Shown here: positions 1 to 9,379 of the stretch, one piece after another
Layout: every line of letters starts with the position of its first letter
Position numbering within the stretch: the first letter of the stretch is position 1
Source of the DNA: Cytophagales bacterium
GTDB lineage: Bacteria > Bacteroidota > Bacteroidia > Cytophagales > Cyclobacteriaceae
Length of the DNA: 64,000 bases
Assembly: GCA_033344775.1 (NCBI GenBank)
Contig: JAWPMT010000004.1
Location: forward strand, 310,001-374,000
Direction: 5' to 3'
The notes under the pieces: generated by a model
The model's input: only the letters and a program-made list of their open reading frames with translations
Told to the model about the DNA's origin: nothing
Databases searched by the model: none
Made by a program: the position numbers and the translations under genes

Positions 1-2263
1 CTGCTCCTGTGGAAATATTCACTGTTTGGGTAAAATCATCGGTACAACCTGTGGTGACATTTTCCACCGTGAGTGTTATCGTGTAGTCTCCAACTGCAGC
101 GAAAGTATGTGTCGTTGATGGATCTGTTCCAGTTGTGAATCCTCCTCCTGCAGGTTCGATGTTACCGTCACCAAAATCCCAACGATATCTTTCTACACCC
201 GTACTGGCCGTTGCATCAAGGGTATACGCTGTACCAGTTGGATCAGAACAAAGAAATGAATCTCCACCCGCATCTGCCGCAAACTCAGCATGAGGTTCAA
301 GGATCGTGATGTCATGGTCTACTTCACCACTAGAACAACCTCGGCTAAAAACTTCTAGCGTCACCGTATAATCTCCTGGTAAATCAAATGAGCGGTTGAA
401 ATTTTGAGGAGCACCCTGGAATTCCGCAACCCCATCTACGGACCAGATGACACTATCAATAGCTGTACCTCCAGCAGTGGAGGCATTCGTAAATGTGGTA
501 TTTGTTTCCGCGCATTCGTCTGGATCGGCGGTAATTACTGCCGTTGGAGCATCACCTCTCACGACTGCTTCATTCACTGTGGTCGAGGCTGTACATCCAT
601 CAGCAGTGGTAATGGTCAAGGTAACATCGTACAGACCAGTGGCGGTATAATTGTGGCTTGTGGTTGCAGTGGCGTTCACCAGAGAGGAATTCCCATCTCC
701 AAAATCCCAGGAGTAGTTGGTAATGGCTGCATTCCCAGTCGGGAAATTATTGGCTGATGTAGACCCATCAAAATTGGCTATAACACCCACACATCCCTCT
801 TCACCAGAGGTTACTGTAAAAGCAGGTTCGGGATAGTCGATTTCAATCGTGGTAGTATTGGTTTCTACGCATCCATCTGCGGTAGTGGTCCGCAAGGTGG
901 CGGTATATGTTCCTTCACCCGCATAAGCGTTTGAAGCCGTGTTTGAATTCCCACTTTCATCATAAGTTCCATCCGTATCAAAGTCCCATTCATAAAGGGT
1001 AGCCCCTGAAGTACCCGTAAAAGTCACCGTGTAATCTTGACAGCTATTAGCTTGATCTGCAACAATCGTTGTTTCCAGAATAGGAAAGACTGTCACCGCA
1101 TTTTGCACTAACTCGGTGACCTGACAGCCATTACTGAAGGTTACTGTAAGGGAAACGTCATAAGTCCCTCCTGCGGCGTTTGTATAAGTATGGGTCGGGT
1201 TTTCACTGGTACTCATGTTGCCATCTCCAAAATCCCAGGCGTAAGCAGTAGGTGTTCCGCCATTTCCATCTACCGAAGTATTCGTGAAGTTTATAGATTC
1301 AGTAACTGCGCAAAGACTAGTAACGCTCTGCGTAAACGACGTTGTATTATCTTCCAGACTTACTGTCTGCGTGATTTCATCGGTACAGCCTCCTGGAGAA
1401 GTGGTCACCGTTAATTTGACATCATAGGTTCCTGCAGAAGGAAAACTCAAACTTGGGTTTTGCAATGTACTTGAAGCGACTATGGTTCCTGGAGAAGACT
1501 GTTCTTCCGCTTCCCAAGACCAGAAAGCAATACTGTTGTCACTTACGGTTGAGGCATCAGTGAAATCCAATGACAATGGAAAATCACAACTAGTGGCGGT
1601 TGCCACGTTAAAAGCTGCTGTTGGTTCGGCATATACTTCTACTGCCTGAACCTCGAAATAATTGGCCGTACAGCCATTGGCATCGGTAACCTGCAGGAAA
1701 ATATCATAGATACCTGCAGTGGTATAGGTATGGCTTACATTCCCATTTGCTCCACCGGAGGCTAATAAAGTAACATCGCCCGTTCCATCACCAAAATTCC
1801 AAACCCATGACGAAATAGCTGCACCGCCCGTAGGTACAGTACCCGTATAATTGAAACTGAAATTTGCAGATCCACCATCTAAACAAGTTGAAGTAGTCGG
1901 AATTTCAAATTCAGGTTCCGGATTCGCAGCAATTGTGATGACTTGATTGGTTGAAGAAGCACCGCCGTTTAGCGATAAGGTCACTGTGTAATCCTGTGCC
2001 GTAATGTAGGTGGATGCTACGCTTCCATCGTCAGTACCTGAAATAGTACCTGTGATGTTGGTGGCACCATTCCCAAAATCCCATTCATAGGTGGTACCAT
2101 TCGGTGGAGCGGTATCTATGGTGAATCCAACAACTGCGCCCCCGCAATTCAAATTGGGGATCGCATTAGTGGAAATAGATGTTGTGAAATCTGCGGACTG
2201 CCCAAATGATAGCATAGCAATTCCGCAAAACAACACGGTTAGAATAGAGGTGATCTTTGTCAT
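1..2263 (-). CDS. Secreted multi-PKD-repeat surface protein, C-terminus beyond window
   Basis: The reading frame is open from an ATG at 2263 to the left edge, so at least 754 residues are present and the 3' end is missing. The N-terminus MTKITSILTVLFCGIAMLSF is a signal peptide ending near FGQS. About eight PKD-type beta-sandwich repeats of ~85-100 residues follow, each with a variant of the YxWDFGDG motif (YEWDFGNG, WNFGDG, YAWDFGDGN, YSWDFGDGN, YRWDFGDGN) and a closing HTYxxAGxYxVxLTV strand. Cysteines recur at repeat starts and could form disulfides. PKD arrays of this kind are common in Bacteroidetes secreted or cell-surface proteins exported by Sec and often by the type IX system. The T9SS C-terminal signal would lie outside the window, so that route is inference. 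Its ligand or substrate cannot be seen. Confidence 0.85.
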   Translation of the reverse strand, partial: MTKITSILTVLFCGIAMLSFGQSADFTTSISTNAIPNLNCGGAVVGFTIDTAPPNGTTYEWDFGNGATNITGTISGTDDGSVASTYITAQDYTVTLSLNGGASSTNQVITIAANPEPEFEIPTTSTCLDGGSANFSFNYTGTVPTGGAAISSWVWNFGDGTGDVTLLASGGANGNVSHTYTTAGIYDIFLQVTDANGCTANYFEVQAVEVYAEPTAAFNVATATSCDFPLSLDFTDASTVSDNSIAFWSWEAEEQSSPGTIVASSTLQNPSLSFPSAGTYDVKLTVTTSPGGCTDEITQTVSLEDNTTSFTQSVTSLCAVTESINFTNTSVDGNGGTPTAYAWDFGDGNMSTSENPTHTYTNAAGGTYDVSLTVTFSNGCQVTELVQNAVTVFPILETTIVADQANSCQDYTVTFTGTSGATLYEWDFDTDGTYDESGNSNTASNAYAGEGTYTATLRTTTADGCVETNTTTIEIDYPEPAFTVTSGEEGCVGVIANFDGSTSANNFPTGNAAITNYSWDFGDGNSSLVNATATTSHNYTATGLYDVTLTITTADGCTASTTVNEAVVRGDAPTAVITADPDECAETNTTFTNASTAGGTAIDSVIWSVDGVAEFQGAPQNFNRSFDLPGDYTVTLEVFSRGCSSGEVDHDITILEPHAEFAADAGGDSFLCSDPTGTAYTLDATASTGVERYRWDFGDGNIEPAGGGFTTGTDPSTTHTFAAVGDYTITLTVENVTTGCTDDFTQTVNISTGA

Positions 2264-2411
2264 AAGCGTCTCAATTATAATAGGAGAGTACGACAAATGT
2301 TCTGATTATCGATGAAATGCCTAAAAAACTCGCCGAAATGATTCGATACAGGTGTTTTTTTAGCATTTTTTGATTTCATTATTAACTTACAAGTAACGCA
2401 CAACAACAACT

Positions 2412-2966
2412 CTAATCAACCTTAATATCTGATTTAGATGACAGCATGATCACCCGATCCTGATATTTGATTTTTGCTACAACTTGCACTGTATAGCTAC
2501 CAGCTTGTTGATAGTTGTGGTTAAATGCTTTGCCTTCTATGTATTGCCCATCTCCTGTAGACCAGGTATAAGAAACACTGTCAGGTTCATCTTTATAAAT
2601 GAATTGTGGGCTTGCCATGATATACCGCCCTTCTTGTTGATAAATACTCCTTCCTAACTCAAATAGTCTAGGAAGTATTACTGTCACCGGCTTTCGCCCT
2701 AAAATTGTTTCCTGATCACTGAAATGTACCCATTCCAGCAAAAGTTCTTGTTTGTCAGTGTCTTCAAAACAATGATGAATGGTCTCCCCATAGATAAGTT
2801 CATCATTGGGAAGACGCCAACGATACAGATAGGATTCATTCAGTTTAACTTCACCTTCTACCTTCAATACACCACATTTTTCAATGTAGAAATCAGGCAG
2901 TTCGGGTAATTGTCCAAGACAACTGATCGATATGACAGTTATAAGGGTACTAAGTAGCGTTCTCAT
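2412..2966 (-). CDS. Small secreted PKD-like protein, function unknown
   Basis: The 184-residue protein has a short hydrophobic signal (about residues 1-18, ending near CLGQ) and two PKD-like segments. The first is degenerate (residues ~35-95, YLYRWRLPN). The second is clear (residues ~110-182), with YTWSTGDG and a closing AGSYTVQVVAKI strand. It lies 148 bp upstream of the large PKD protein on the same strand, so the two may be co-expressed. It has no catalytic motif. A role in adhesion or cell-surface assembly is inferred from the fold and neighbour only. Confidence 0.7.
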   Translation of the reverse strand: MRTLLSTLITVISISCLGQLPELPDFYIEKCGVLKVEGEVKLNESYLYRWRLPNDELIYGETIHHCFEDTDKQELLLEWVHFSDQETILGRKPVTVILPRLFELGRSIYQQEGRYIMASPQFIYKDEPDSVSYTWSTGDGQYIEGKAFNHNYQQAGSYTVQVVAKIKYQDRVIMLSSKSDIKVD

Positions 2967-3148
2967 TTTTGGCGATTAAATGAAAAGATCGATTTTATTT
3001 GACTGGAGGAGTGGCTCGTGTTAGGTGTATTAACTCTGTGATTGTGGTGTATAATCACCAGAAGTCATGACTCGAAATTATTGCACTTTCACTGGGAGAA
3101 ACTCAAAAACCGTCTAACGTGTTAAATGATTCGACCAATGGTAGCATA

Positions 3149-3556
3149 TCAAAGATTTTTGCTTTTGGCCTCTCTTTGATGGCGCTTCAATTCGATCTGG
3201 GCTTCATTTCTTTCTTGCTGAAGGGTGAAAAGCTTTTCATACTGTTTAGCATGATCGTAAATCAGCCAACCATATCGAACTCCTTCTCCGGGTAATCGCT
3301 TGATAATAAAATCATAATATGATGTACGATCTGATACTTCAGTCACCAGGCAGTCGAACGCTAATTCTTCCTCTTCTTTTAGTTCCGCGAACAAATCTTC
3401 CATGCCACAAAACATAGAATCTTCGAAAACATTGTAGGTAGATCTATCAATAGCCACCAAACTATCATCTGATTCTATGACGATTCCCTTCTGGTTGAAG
3501 ACAATAGCTTGCGTGAATTTCTCAAGAGGCCTAAATTTTAAATCTTTAAGATCCAT
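3149..3556 (-). CDS. Truncated PAS-type sensor fragment
   Basis: I start this 135-residue protein at the ATG at 3556 (MDLKDLKFRPLEKF). An upstream in-frame start at 3703 would read into the dispersed repeat at 3571-3790, which is not coding in its other copy. Residues ~1-105 resemble the PAS-like domain placed before histidine kinase or cyclase modules in Cytophagales (LEKFTQAIVFNQKGIVIES, then YGWLIYDHAKQYEKLF). Residues ~105-135 form the charged coiled coil (QQERNEAQIELKRHQRE) that normally leads into the output domain. The frame stops there, so no kinase, cyclase or phosphatase domain exists. It is either a decayed sensor or a free-standing PAS protein; decay looks more likely beside the attachment-site-like DNA. 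Confidence 0.5.
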   Translation of the reverse strand: MDLKDLKFRPLEKFTQAIVFNQKGIVIESDDSLVAIDRSTYNVFEDSMFCGMEDLFAELKEEEELAFDCLVTEVSDRTSYYDFIIKRLPGEGVRYGWLIYDHAKQYEKLFTLQQERNEAQIELKRHQREAKSKNL

Positions 3557-3570
3557 ATGGTTGACTTTAA

Positions 3571-3790
3571 ATAGGATTAAGAGAGCCCAATTTGAGCCCC
3601 CATCATCTTGCCTTTGACACAATAGTAGTGTCTGGAAGCGACCTAATAATTTAGCCACTCCCCTACACCCGTTTGTGAATGATAGCAAAGTAGTCCCGGT
3701 CAACTTGGGTAGTAAGGCTTTTCGGTAGAAACACCATTTGCTACGATGGGAATCAGATAAAAACCGGTGGACTTGATTGATAGGTACTCA
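3571..3790. repeat. Copy 1 of a ~220-bp dispersed intergenic repeat
   Basis: This stretch aligns end to end with 32494-32712 in the same orientation; about three quarters of positions match by eye, with few gaps. The best conserved block (3595-3680) includes CCCCCATCATCT and a hairpin, GACACAATAGTAGTGTC at 3616-3632. In copy 2 the loop changes by one base and the stem (GACAC/GTGTC) is kept. Near the right end AAAAACCGGT and TTTTCGGTAGAA are also shared. In both copies the element sits just upstream of a decayed minus-strand gene. It could be a structured RNA or leader, a MITE-like relic or a recombination border. Confidence 0.75.
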
Positions 3791-3928
3791 GTAAAAAGTG
3801 GGTTGTTACATACGAAATCAGCAATATCAAAAAGCAACAAAATGCGCTATAATTCGCGGTTATCACTTCGGTTATTATAGTCTATTTTAGTTGACTATAT
3901 AACTGAATATCAGTAATTTGTAAATCTT

Positions 3929-3950
3929 GTTCGAATCCTTCCGAGTGCAC
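3929..3950 (+). other. tRNA 3'-end-like fragment, candidate attachment site
   Basis: These 22 nt read GTTCGAATCC, then TTCCGAGTGCAC. They match the T-loop, the 3' side of the T-stem and the 3' acceptor strand of a tRNA whose 5' acceptor would be GCACTCG, as in many tRNA-Arg genes. No D-arm, anticodon arm or 5' acceptor exists upstream, so this is only the 3' tail. A rho-independent terminator follows at 3982, where a tRNA terminator would be. Tyrosine-recombinase islands usually duplicate exactly such tRNA 3' ends. The tRNA identity is inferred. Confidence 0.5.
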
Positions 3951-3981
3951 TTTTCAAGATTCAAAATCTTCAAAAATTCAT

Positions 3982-4010
3982 AAAGCCTTGATTTTCAAGG
4001 CTTTTTTTAT
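3982..4010 (+). terminator. Rho-independent terminator
   Basis: A perfect 10-bp stem, AAAGCCTTGA (3982-3991) with TCAAGGCTTT (3995-4004), encloses a 3-nt loop and runs into a T tract ending at 4008. It points in the plus direction directly after the tRNA-like fragment. It probably served the original tRNA gene, because no intact plus-strand gene precedes it here. Confidence 0.85.
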
Positions 4011-4064
4011 CCCCCTCTCTGAACTTTCATTATTTTCATTAGTTCTCGTTCCATTAGTGCCCAT

Positions 4065-4174
4065 ATCGGTACCCCAGAATTCCATCTAAAAAAGAGCACC
4101 CTTCCATTCTTAAAGCATTGAATATCAGTTAATTATCTCTTATTTCTATCTTTAATAAAGAAATCGGTACCCCA
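4065..4174. repeat. Short direct repeats beside the tRNA fragment
   Basis: ATCGGTACCCCA occurs at 4065-4076 and again at 4163-4174. A second word, TGAATATCAGT, occurs at 3904-3914 and 4119-4129. All are in the same orientation and none lies in a gene. Spaced direct repeats next to a tRNA 3' end resemble arm-type binding sites of integrase or excisionase, but no integrase is in the window. The rest of 4175-4440 is AT-rich, with no gene that I can support. Confidence 0.4.
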
Positions 4175-4440
4175 AAACGAGAATTATCATACGAGATACT
4201 TCTGGAATTATCCATTCAAATTGGTTCCATATCTTATTGGGTAGTATGTCGATTTTATAACACTTACTTCTTTAATACAGCGAAATATAAATATTCATGA
4301 ACTTCTTTTAGAACAGGGTCTAAATCGCATTACATTAACCAGCTTCTCACTCAACTTTAATAGCGGTTTCTACTTCTGCTCAGAATGAAGGGTGTTTATT
4401 TGCGCTTGATTGATAGTTTATTTACCAACTAAGTAACATA

Positions 4441-5550
4441 TTGCCCAAGTTCAAATCTCACGGCTTGAAACAGAAGTCAAAACGTAAGCGCGTAGCTATA
4501 ATTGGTGCAGTTGGTATTCCTTCCAGTTATGGAGGATTTGAAACACTTGCCGATTGTCTTGCAAAACATTTGGCAGTTTGTTTTAGTATGACCGTTTATT
4601 GTAGTTCATATTCATCGAATGCTAAACCCAAGTATCATAACAAAGCCGAACTGCACTATATTCCTCTAAAAGCAAATGGGTTTCAGGGAATATTTTATGA
4701 CATTTGGTCATGTTTCCATGCGATCAGAAAGCATGACACACTATTGATTCTCGGTGTTACTGGCATGGTAATACTGCCCATCTTGAGTTTATTTAAAGTC
4801 AAAACAATTGTACATATCGATGGACTTGAATGGAGAAGAGATAAGTGGCGACCATTCGCCAGGAAGTTCCTCAAACTATCTGAGCGTATTGCTATTAAGC
4901 ACGCGGATGAAATTATACTCGATAACCTGGCGCTTAGGGATATGGTATTAGCTGAGTATCCCAAGAGACAATATCAACTGATCACTTATGGATCAGAAAC
5001 TAACAACGAAGGATATCAAAAGCACTTTACAAGTGGCTTGATACCCAGAGAAGAGTATGCCATGGCGCTCTGTCGAATTGTACCTGAAAACAATGTGAAA
5101 ACTATACTCGATACTTTCAAAGAAAGTATTAACCTCAACCTTATTTTCGTGGGTAACTGGCTACACAATGGTTACAGTAAAGACCTATTTGAGAAGTACA
5201 AATTGATTCCTAACATTGATTTAAGACACCCGATCTATGATGCATCCAAAGTCGAAGCGCTGAGGAAGAAGTGTAAAGTATATATTCATGGGCACTCGGC
5301 TGGTGGTACCAATCCTTCACTTGTAGAGGCAATGAGATCTGGAGTTCCGGTTATTGCCAAAGATGTATCCTTTAACCGGGTAACCATGCATTCGAAAGGT
5401 CTTTATTTTTCTGATAAGGCTGACCTTGTTTCTCAGTTAAATGAACTTGAAAAACATGACTTGTCAGGATTAGGAAAACGTTTGGAAACCGTAGCAATAG
5501 AAAACTACAGCTGGGAGCATATTGCTGAGCAATATCGTAACATATTCTAG
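4441..5550 (+). CDS. GT4-type glycosyltransferase with DUF1972 N-domain
   Basis: The 369-residue cytoplasmic enzyme probably transfers rhamnose or a related sugar to a growing glycan. The DUF1972 signature RVAIIGAVGIPSSYGGFETLA is at residues ~17-37, as in Cps2T/WcaI-like rhamnosyltransferases. The GT-B C-terminal half carries IHGHSAGGTNPSLVEAMRSG (residues ~281-300), containing the family E-x7-E region around SLVEAM. TTG at 4441 is the chosen start because it gives a short basic leader before the Rossmann strand and no ATG is better placed. It is the first plus-strand gene after the attachment-like DNA and opens the glycan region. Sugar specificity cannot be read from sequence. Confidence 0.8.
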   Translation: MPKFKSHGLKQKSKRKRVAIIGAVGIPSSYGGFETLADCLAKHLAVCFSMTVYCSSYSSNAKPKYHNKAELHYIPLKANGFQGIFYDIWSCFHAIRKHDTLLILGVTGMVILPILSLFKVKTIVHIDGLEWRRDKWRPFARKFLKLSERIAIKHADEIILDNLALRDMVLAEYPKRQYQLITYGSETNNEGYQKHFTSGLIPREEYAMALCRIVPENNVKTILDTFKESINLNLIFVGNWLHNGYSKDLFEKYKLIPNIDLRHPIYDASKVEALRKKCKVYIHGHSAGGTNPSLVEAMRSGVPVIAKDVSFNRVTMHSKGLYFSDKADLVSQLNELEKHDLSGLGKRLETVAIENYSWEHIAEQYRNIF

Positions 5551-5681
5551 CTACTCTCCATCGTAATAGCCTTCTTCATAGAAGATAGAATCGAAGTATA
5601 TAATCCTAAGTGCCAGATATCTTATTTACAGGAAGAAGATAGGTTGACTGTTTCCACATCATTTGATTAATTTCAAGCATC

Positions 5682-6632
5682 TTGGATAAAGTTCTTATTC
5701 ACATCGGATATCAAAAAACAGGCTCAACCTGGCTTCAAAAAACACTCTTTAAGCGAGGTGACAAGGTATTCGAGCCTATAAATGAGCGAGATTCGGGAGC
5801 AAGTAATCTGGCCAGGCACTTTTTTAAAGACCCTGAGGGTAATTTACTTTCTCCATTTGATGAAAATCTAAAGAATATCAAGGATAGCTTAAAATGGCAT
5901 CTAGATAATAACCCTATTCCTGAAGGAAAAATACCTGTGCTTTCGAATGAACGACTTGCAGGGAATGCCCATGCGGCAGGGTTTGACGCTGCTCAAGTCG
6001 CCTCCAGGTTAAGGTCGACCTTTCCAAATGGGAAAGTGTTAATCACAATTCGTGATCAAAGAAGTATTATTCTTTCAATCTATTTTCTATATCTATCTCG
6101 TGGTGGAACGATGAGTCTAAAGCGATACCTGAACAGCCGATATGATGGTAAGAGACCTCACTTCTCTCCTAATCACATTAACTATTTACCGCTGACCAGA
6201 CACTACAGCAAACTTTTTGGGAAGCACAATGTAAAGGTCATTCCTCTTGAACTACTTGAGACGAACTCAAATGAGTTTCTATCTGAAATAGGCCAATTTG
6301 TAGGCAGAAAACTAGCCTTTGATCAAATTAATCTTGATGAAAAGATCAATAAAACCTCTAATCATTTCATCAACTACCACTTTAGGGTTGCCAATCACTT
6401 TTTGTGGAGTAACTCTTTAAACAACTACTCTTCACTAAATAACAGGTATATGGGCAAAGCTGTATCTCTGATGGCAAAGGCTGCCGCATTCTTCATTCCT
6501 CCTCGGCTTGACGAACTAAGGAAACGGAAGATGGAAATTGAAATCAACCAGTGGGTCGCGGATCGATACAAGGTCTGTAATCAAGAGCTTAGTCAGGAGA
6601 TAGGGCTGGATTTGAGCTTATTTGGGTATTAA
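5682..6632 (+). CDS. Sulfotransferase family protein
   Basis: This 316-residue protein would move sulfate from PAPS to a sugar hydroxyl. The 5'-phosphosulfate-binding loop is VLIHIGYQKTGSTWLQ at residues ~4-19. A 3'-phosphate-binding strand is recognisable at ITIRDQRSIILSIYF (residues ~121-135). TTG at 5682 is the start, with the P-loop placed at the extreme N-terminus as in cytosolic-type family members. The region 5551-5681 before it has no gene. It faces the minus-strand asparagine synthetase gene tail to tail. Acceptor unknown. Confidence 0.78.
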   Translation: MDKVLIHIGYQKTGSTWLQKTLFKRGDKVFEPINERDSGASNLARHFFKDPEGNLLSPFDENLKNIKDSLKWHLDNNPIPEGKIPVLSNERLAGNAHAAGFDAAQVASRLRSTFPNGKVLITIRDQRSIILSIYFLYLSRGGTMSLKRYLNSRYDGKRPHFSPNHINYLPLTRHYSKLFGKHNVKVIPLELLETNSNEFLSEIGQFVGRKLAFDQINLDEKINKTSNHFINYHFRVANHFLWSNSLNNYSSLNNRYMGKAVSLMAKAAAFFIPPRLDELRKRKMEIEINQWVADRYKVCNQELSQEIGLDLSLFGY

Positions 6633-6718
6633 ACAACAGATACATGTAAAGCATTGGTAAGTTTGGTGCACATATCCACCCAAAATTGAAACACTTATAT
6701 TTAATTTTATTGTACTAA

Positions 6719-8497
6719 TCAGCACCATCTATCGTACCATTTGCAAAAAAGAAAAACAGCCCAAATTCCATTCATATGTCCCACTTGAAACAATTCTTCT
6801 AGAAATTTTTTCCGGAATATCCTTGATTCGGCATAGCATCTTGAGTCCCTGATTTCTGACTCCATTTGACTCAGTGATATGAATCGCTTAATCTTAAAAC
6901 CAAATCCCTTTTTAGGTTTATTCAGAATACTTTCAGGAACATGACCCGCTAAGAGTTCTTTCAAAAGGTACTTGTTATGGCTCCTTTTGAAGTAAGTACT
7001 TTCGTGTAGTGATAAAACAAATTCCACCAATTTATGGTCAAGTAATGGCACCCTTCCTTCAATGGAATTTGCCATACTGGCCTTATCATAAAAACTCAGA
7101 TTGAGTTCTGGTAGAAATAAAGAAAGGTCGAGTGATTGTGCATTTTTTATCGGACCAAAACCCTTCATAAAAAACGGATCAAAATGAACATGATAGTCAC
7201 GGTCATCGAATTCGGCATAAATTTCATCACTGACGAGTTTTTTGAGTTGGCTGTACCGCCATTTAGTCCATGACCGGGCTTGAAACGTAGCTTCGACTAA
7301 ATAACCCTGATTACCCAGACTCAATCGCCTCAATTTACCTCTCAAACTCCAATTCCATTGTTGATACATACGGCTATGCCAGGCATAGCCTGCAAATACT
7401 TCATCGCCACCATGCCCCCCTAGCACTACTTTCACATTTTCACTAGCGAGTTTGGAAACAAGATAGGTTGGCAAAAAAGCGGTGCCGCCGAGTGGCTCGT
7501 CAAAAAAATAAGTGAGCTTGTCCACCAAATCAGAAAACTCATCTTTCACCATCAATTCATGGTGTACTGTATTCAGTGAATCCGCAACTACACGAGCATC
7601 TAAATGTTCGCTACCCTCCCAACCCTCAAAACCAAGGCAGTACGTGCTTAGATTCTGCTTTTGCTTTGTTGCATAAGCGGCTATTGTAGCTGAATCGATG
7701 CCTCCGCTCAGTAGCAGACCTACAGGCGCATCTGAAATAAAATTTTCTTGAATCGAGGTACTAAGCAGGTCATGCAAGTGCTCTTTTGCGTGTTTTGGCG
7801 CTATGCTATTTCTCTGAAATTGAGGTTTCCAATAACACCACTCTTTAAGTTTACCGTCGACATCAAATGACATGCAATGGCCTGGCTTCAGCTTTTTTAC
7901 ATTTTTCCAAATGCTCTGTGGAGAAGGGATGTAACGCAGAGTGAAAAAGTCGGCTACCGATCTGAAATCAAGCTCAGGTCGTACTGTTGATAGTGCTGTA
8001 ATGGCCTTCAGTTCGGAGGCAACGATAAAGGTGGTGTCATCGTGATAAAAACACACTGGTTTTACTCCAAAATGATCACGGCCAATGAACATTACTTTTT
8101 TTATATCATCCCAAATCGCAAATGCAAACATGCCTTTCAGTTGGTCGACCAAATCTACTCCCCACTCTGCATATCCATGTATGAGCACTTCAGAGTCTGT
8201 GTTAGAAGAAAACTGATGCCCTTTGGCTTCAAGTAGTCTTCTTAGGCTCCTGTAATTATAAATCTCCCCATTGAAAGTGAGCCAAATCGATTGAGCTTCA
8301 TTTGACATGGGCTGTTTTCCAGCGGCTGTCAAGTCAATGATCGACAACCTTCGGTGCCCTAATGCGACACGACCATCGTCCAAAAAATCACTACCCGCCC
8401 CATCAGGTCCACGATGAAACATCAGGTCACGTGCGGCATTAAACTCCATCTGATTTACAGGTTGGGCAACATTCATTTGGGCAATTATTCCACACAT
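6719..8497 (-). CDS. asnB: Glutamine-hydrolysing asparagine synthetase homologue
   Basis: The 592-residue protein has the two AsnB domains in order. The N-terminal nucleophile glutaminase begins Met-Cys (Cys2 becomes N-terminal after Met removal), with the RxLSIIDL and NGEIYN motifs. The synthetase domain has the PP-loop LLLSGGIDSATIAAY near residue 264. Length matches the family (550-650). In polysaccharide clusters such proteins often amidate uronic acids or other carboxyls rather than making free asparagine. The context (sulfotransferase 8 bp upstream on the same strand, glycan genes around) makes that plausible but unproven. It probably belongs to the minus-strand unit that also includes the two genes interrupted near 11 kb. 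Confidence 0.88.
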   Translation of the reverse strand: MCGIIAQMNVAQPVNQMEFNAARDLMFHRGPDGAGSDFLDDGRVALGHRRLSIIDLTAAGKQPMSNEAQSIWLTFNGEIYNYRSLRRLLEAKGHQFSSNTDSEVLIHGYAEWGVDLVDQLKGMFAFAIWDDIKKVMFIGRDHFGVKPVCFYHDDTTFIVASELKAITALSTVRPELDFRSVADFFTLRYIPSPQSIWKNVKKLKPGHCMSFDVDGKLKEWCYWKPQFQRNSIAPKHAKEHLHDLLSTSIQENFISDAPVGLLLSGGIDSATIAAYATKQKQNLSTYCLGFEGWEGSEHLDARVVADSLNTVHHELMVKDEFSDLVDKLTYFFDEPLGGTAFLPTYLVSKLASENVKVVLGGHGGDEVFAGYAWHSRMYQQWNWSLRGKLRRLSLGNQGYLVEATFQARSWTKWRYSQLKKLVSDEIYAEFDDRDYHVHFDPFFMKGFGPIKNAQSLDLSLFLPELNLSFYDKASMANSIEGRVPLLDHKLVEFVLSLHESTYFKRSHNKYLLKELLAGHVPESILNKPKKGFGFKIKRFISLSQMESEIRDSRCYAESRIFRKKFLEELFQVGHMNGIWAVFLFCKWYDRWC

Positions 8498-8505
8498 TCA
8501 ACAAG

Positions 8506-9342
8506 CTATTTTGTTCGGTTCTCCAAGTTGATTAGCCATTGATCTGTATAACCTTTAAAACGTTGCTGCGCTGTACGAATAGGTTCTTCAAACTTTTTAT
8601 ACAAATAGCTTTCAACGTCCTCCGAAATCTCTCTAACACCTGTGTAATTTCCAGCTTTTCGGAGTGTATGGTCAAAGTATTCTGGTTTATGCTCAAGCCC
8701 CAGGAAGGCACAAATCTCCTGAAGTAACCAATCCGGTCTTGTCAAAATATCTTCAAAAAAGTACACATAAATCTGATCTGAAGGATAAGTGCTTTCCCAC
8801 CTTTCGAGTATCTCGGCATAGCATCCATTCTTGTACTGATTGGGTTGCTCAAAAAAGATCATCAATTCATCATGGCTGATATCCTCTAATTTCCGCTTCT
8901 TGTTTCTGATAAAGTGCTGCATGGCATGAGACCAGGTTCGCTCAACAGGGTTGCGTAGTGCAAGTAATAACCTGGCGTTAGGCATGCGATTGTGAATGGA
9001 TATAATTCTTTCTGGCGACCGCCTGATACAGGAAGGTGCTATGTCTATTTTAATTTTATCAGTACCTGATTTGAATAAGCGTTGATACCAGTGATCGTTT
9101 GTGAATGGATAAAAGAAATAGTGCAGATCCCAAAGATGTGATTTGAGGCTCTTGCTTTTGAAAATTTCTTCTTTGTTTATTTTAAAATTTTTTCTGCGCC
9201 TGAGACTTGCTTTATCATTAAGATATTCCACCGACTTATAGGGGAGTGTCCAGGTGTCAGGATGTTGAGATAAGTTTTCCCAAATCCAGGTGGAACCAGC
9301 TCTGGGAGCTCCAATGTAAATGACATCAGGATACATGCACAA
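8506..9342 (-). CDS. Sulfotransferase family protein
   Basis: This 278-residue PAPS-dependent sulfotransferase has its phosphosulfate loop at VIYIGAPRAGSTWIWENLSQ (residues ~7-26). The 3'-phosphate-binding segment is LLLALRNPVERTWSHAMQHF (residues ~126-145). It most resembles the NDST-like bacterial subfamily, with the RNPVERxxS pattern. Its stop is 8 bp from the asparagine synthetase start and its start is 37 bp downstream of the CRTAC1 gene stop, so the three are probably one transcript. The start MCMYPDV leaves almost no leader, which suits a cytoplasmic enzyme. Acceptor unknown. Confidence 0.82.
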   Translation of the reverse strand: MCMYPDVIYIGAPRAGSTWIWENLSQHPDTWTLPYKSVEYLNDKASLRRRKNFKINKEEIFKSKSLKSHLWDLHYFFYPFTNDHWYQRLFKSGTDKIKIDIAPSCIRRSPERIISIHNRMPNARLLLALRNPVERTWSHAMQHFIRNKKRKLEDISHDELMIFFEQPNQYKNGCYAEILERWESTYPSDQIYVYFFEDILTRPDWLLQEICAFLGLEHKPEYFDHTLRKAGNYTGVREISEDVESYLYKKFEEPIRTAQQRFKGYTDQWLINLENRTK

Positions 9343-9379
9343 GTGGTTTAAAACCCAGATTTTTCACGGATTTGAGAAT

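Noticed and set aside
404-2315. Plus-strand frames opposite the PKD protein
   Set aside because: They are shadows of a repetitive, biased coding sequence on the minus strand; none has recognisable motifs.
3557-3703. N-terminal extension of the PAS fragment to 3703
   Set aside because: It is translated from the dispersed repeat, whose second copy is not open in this frame.
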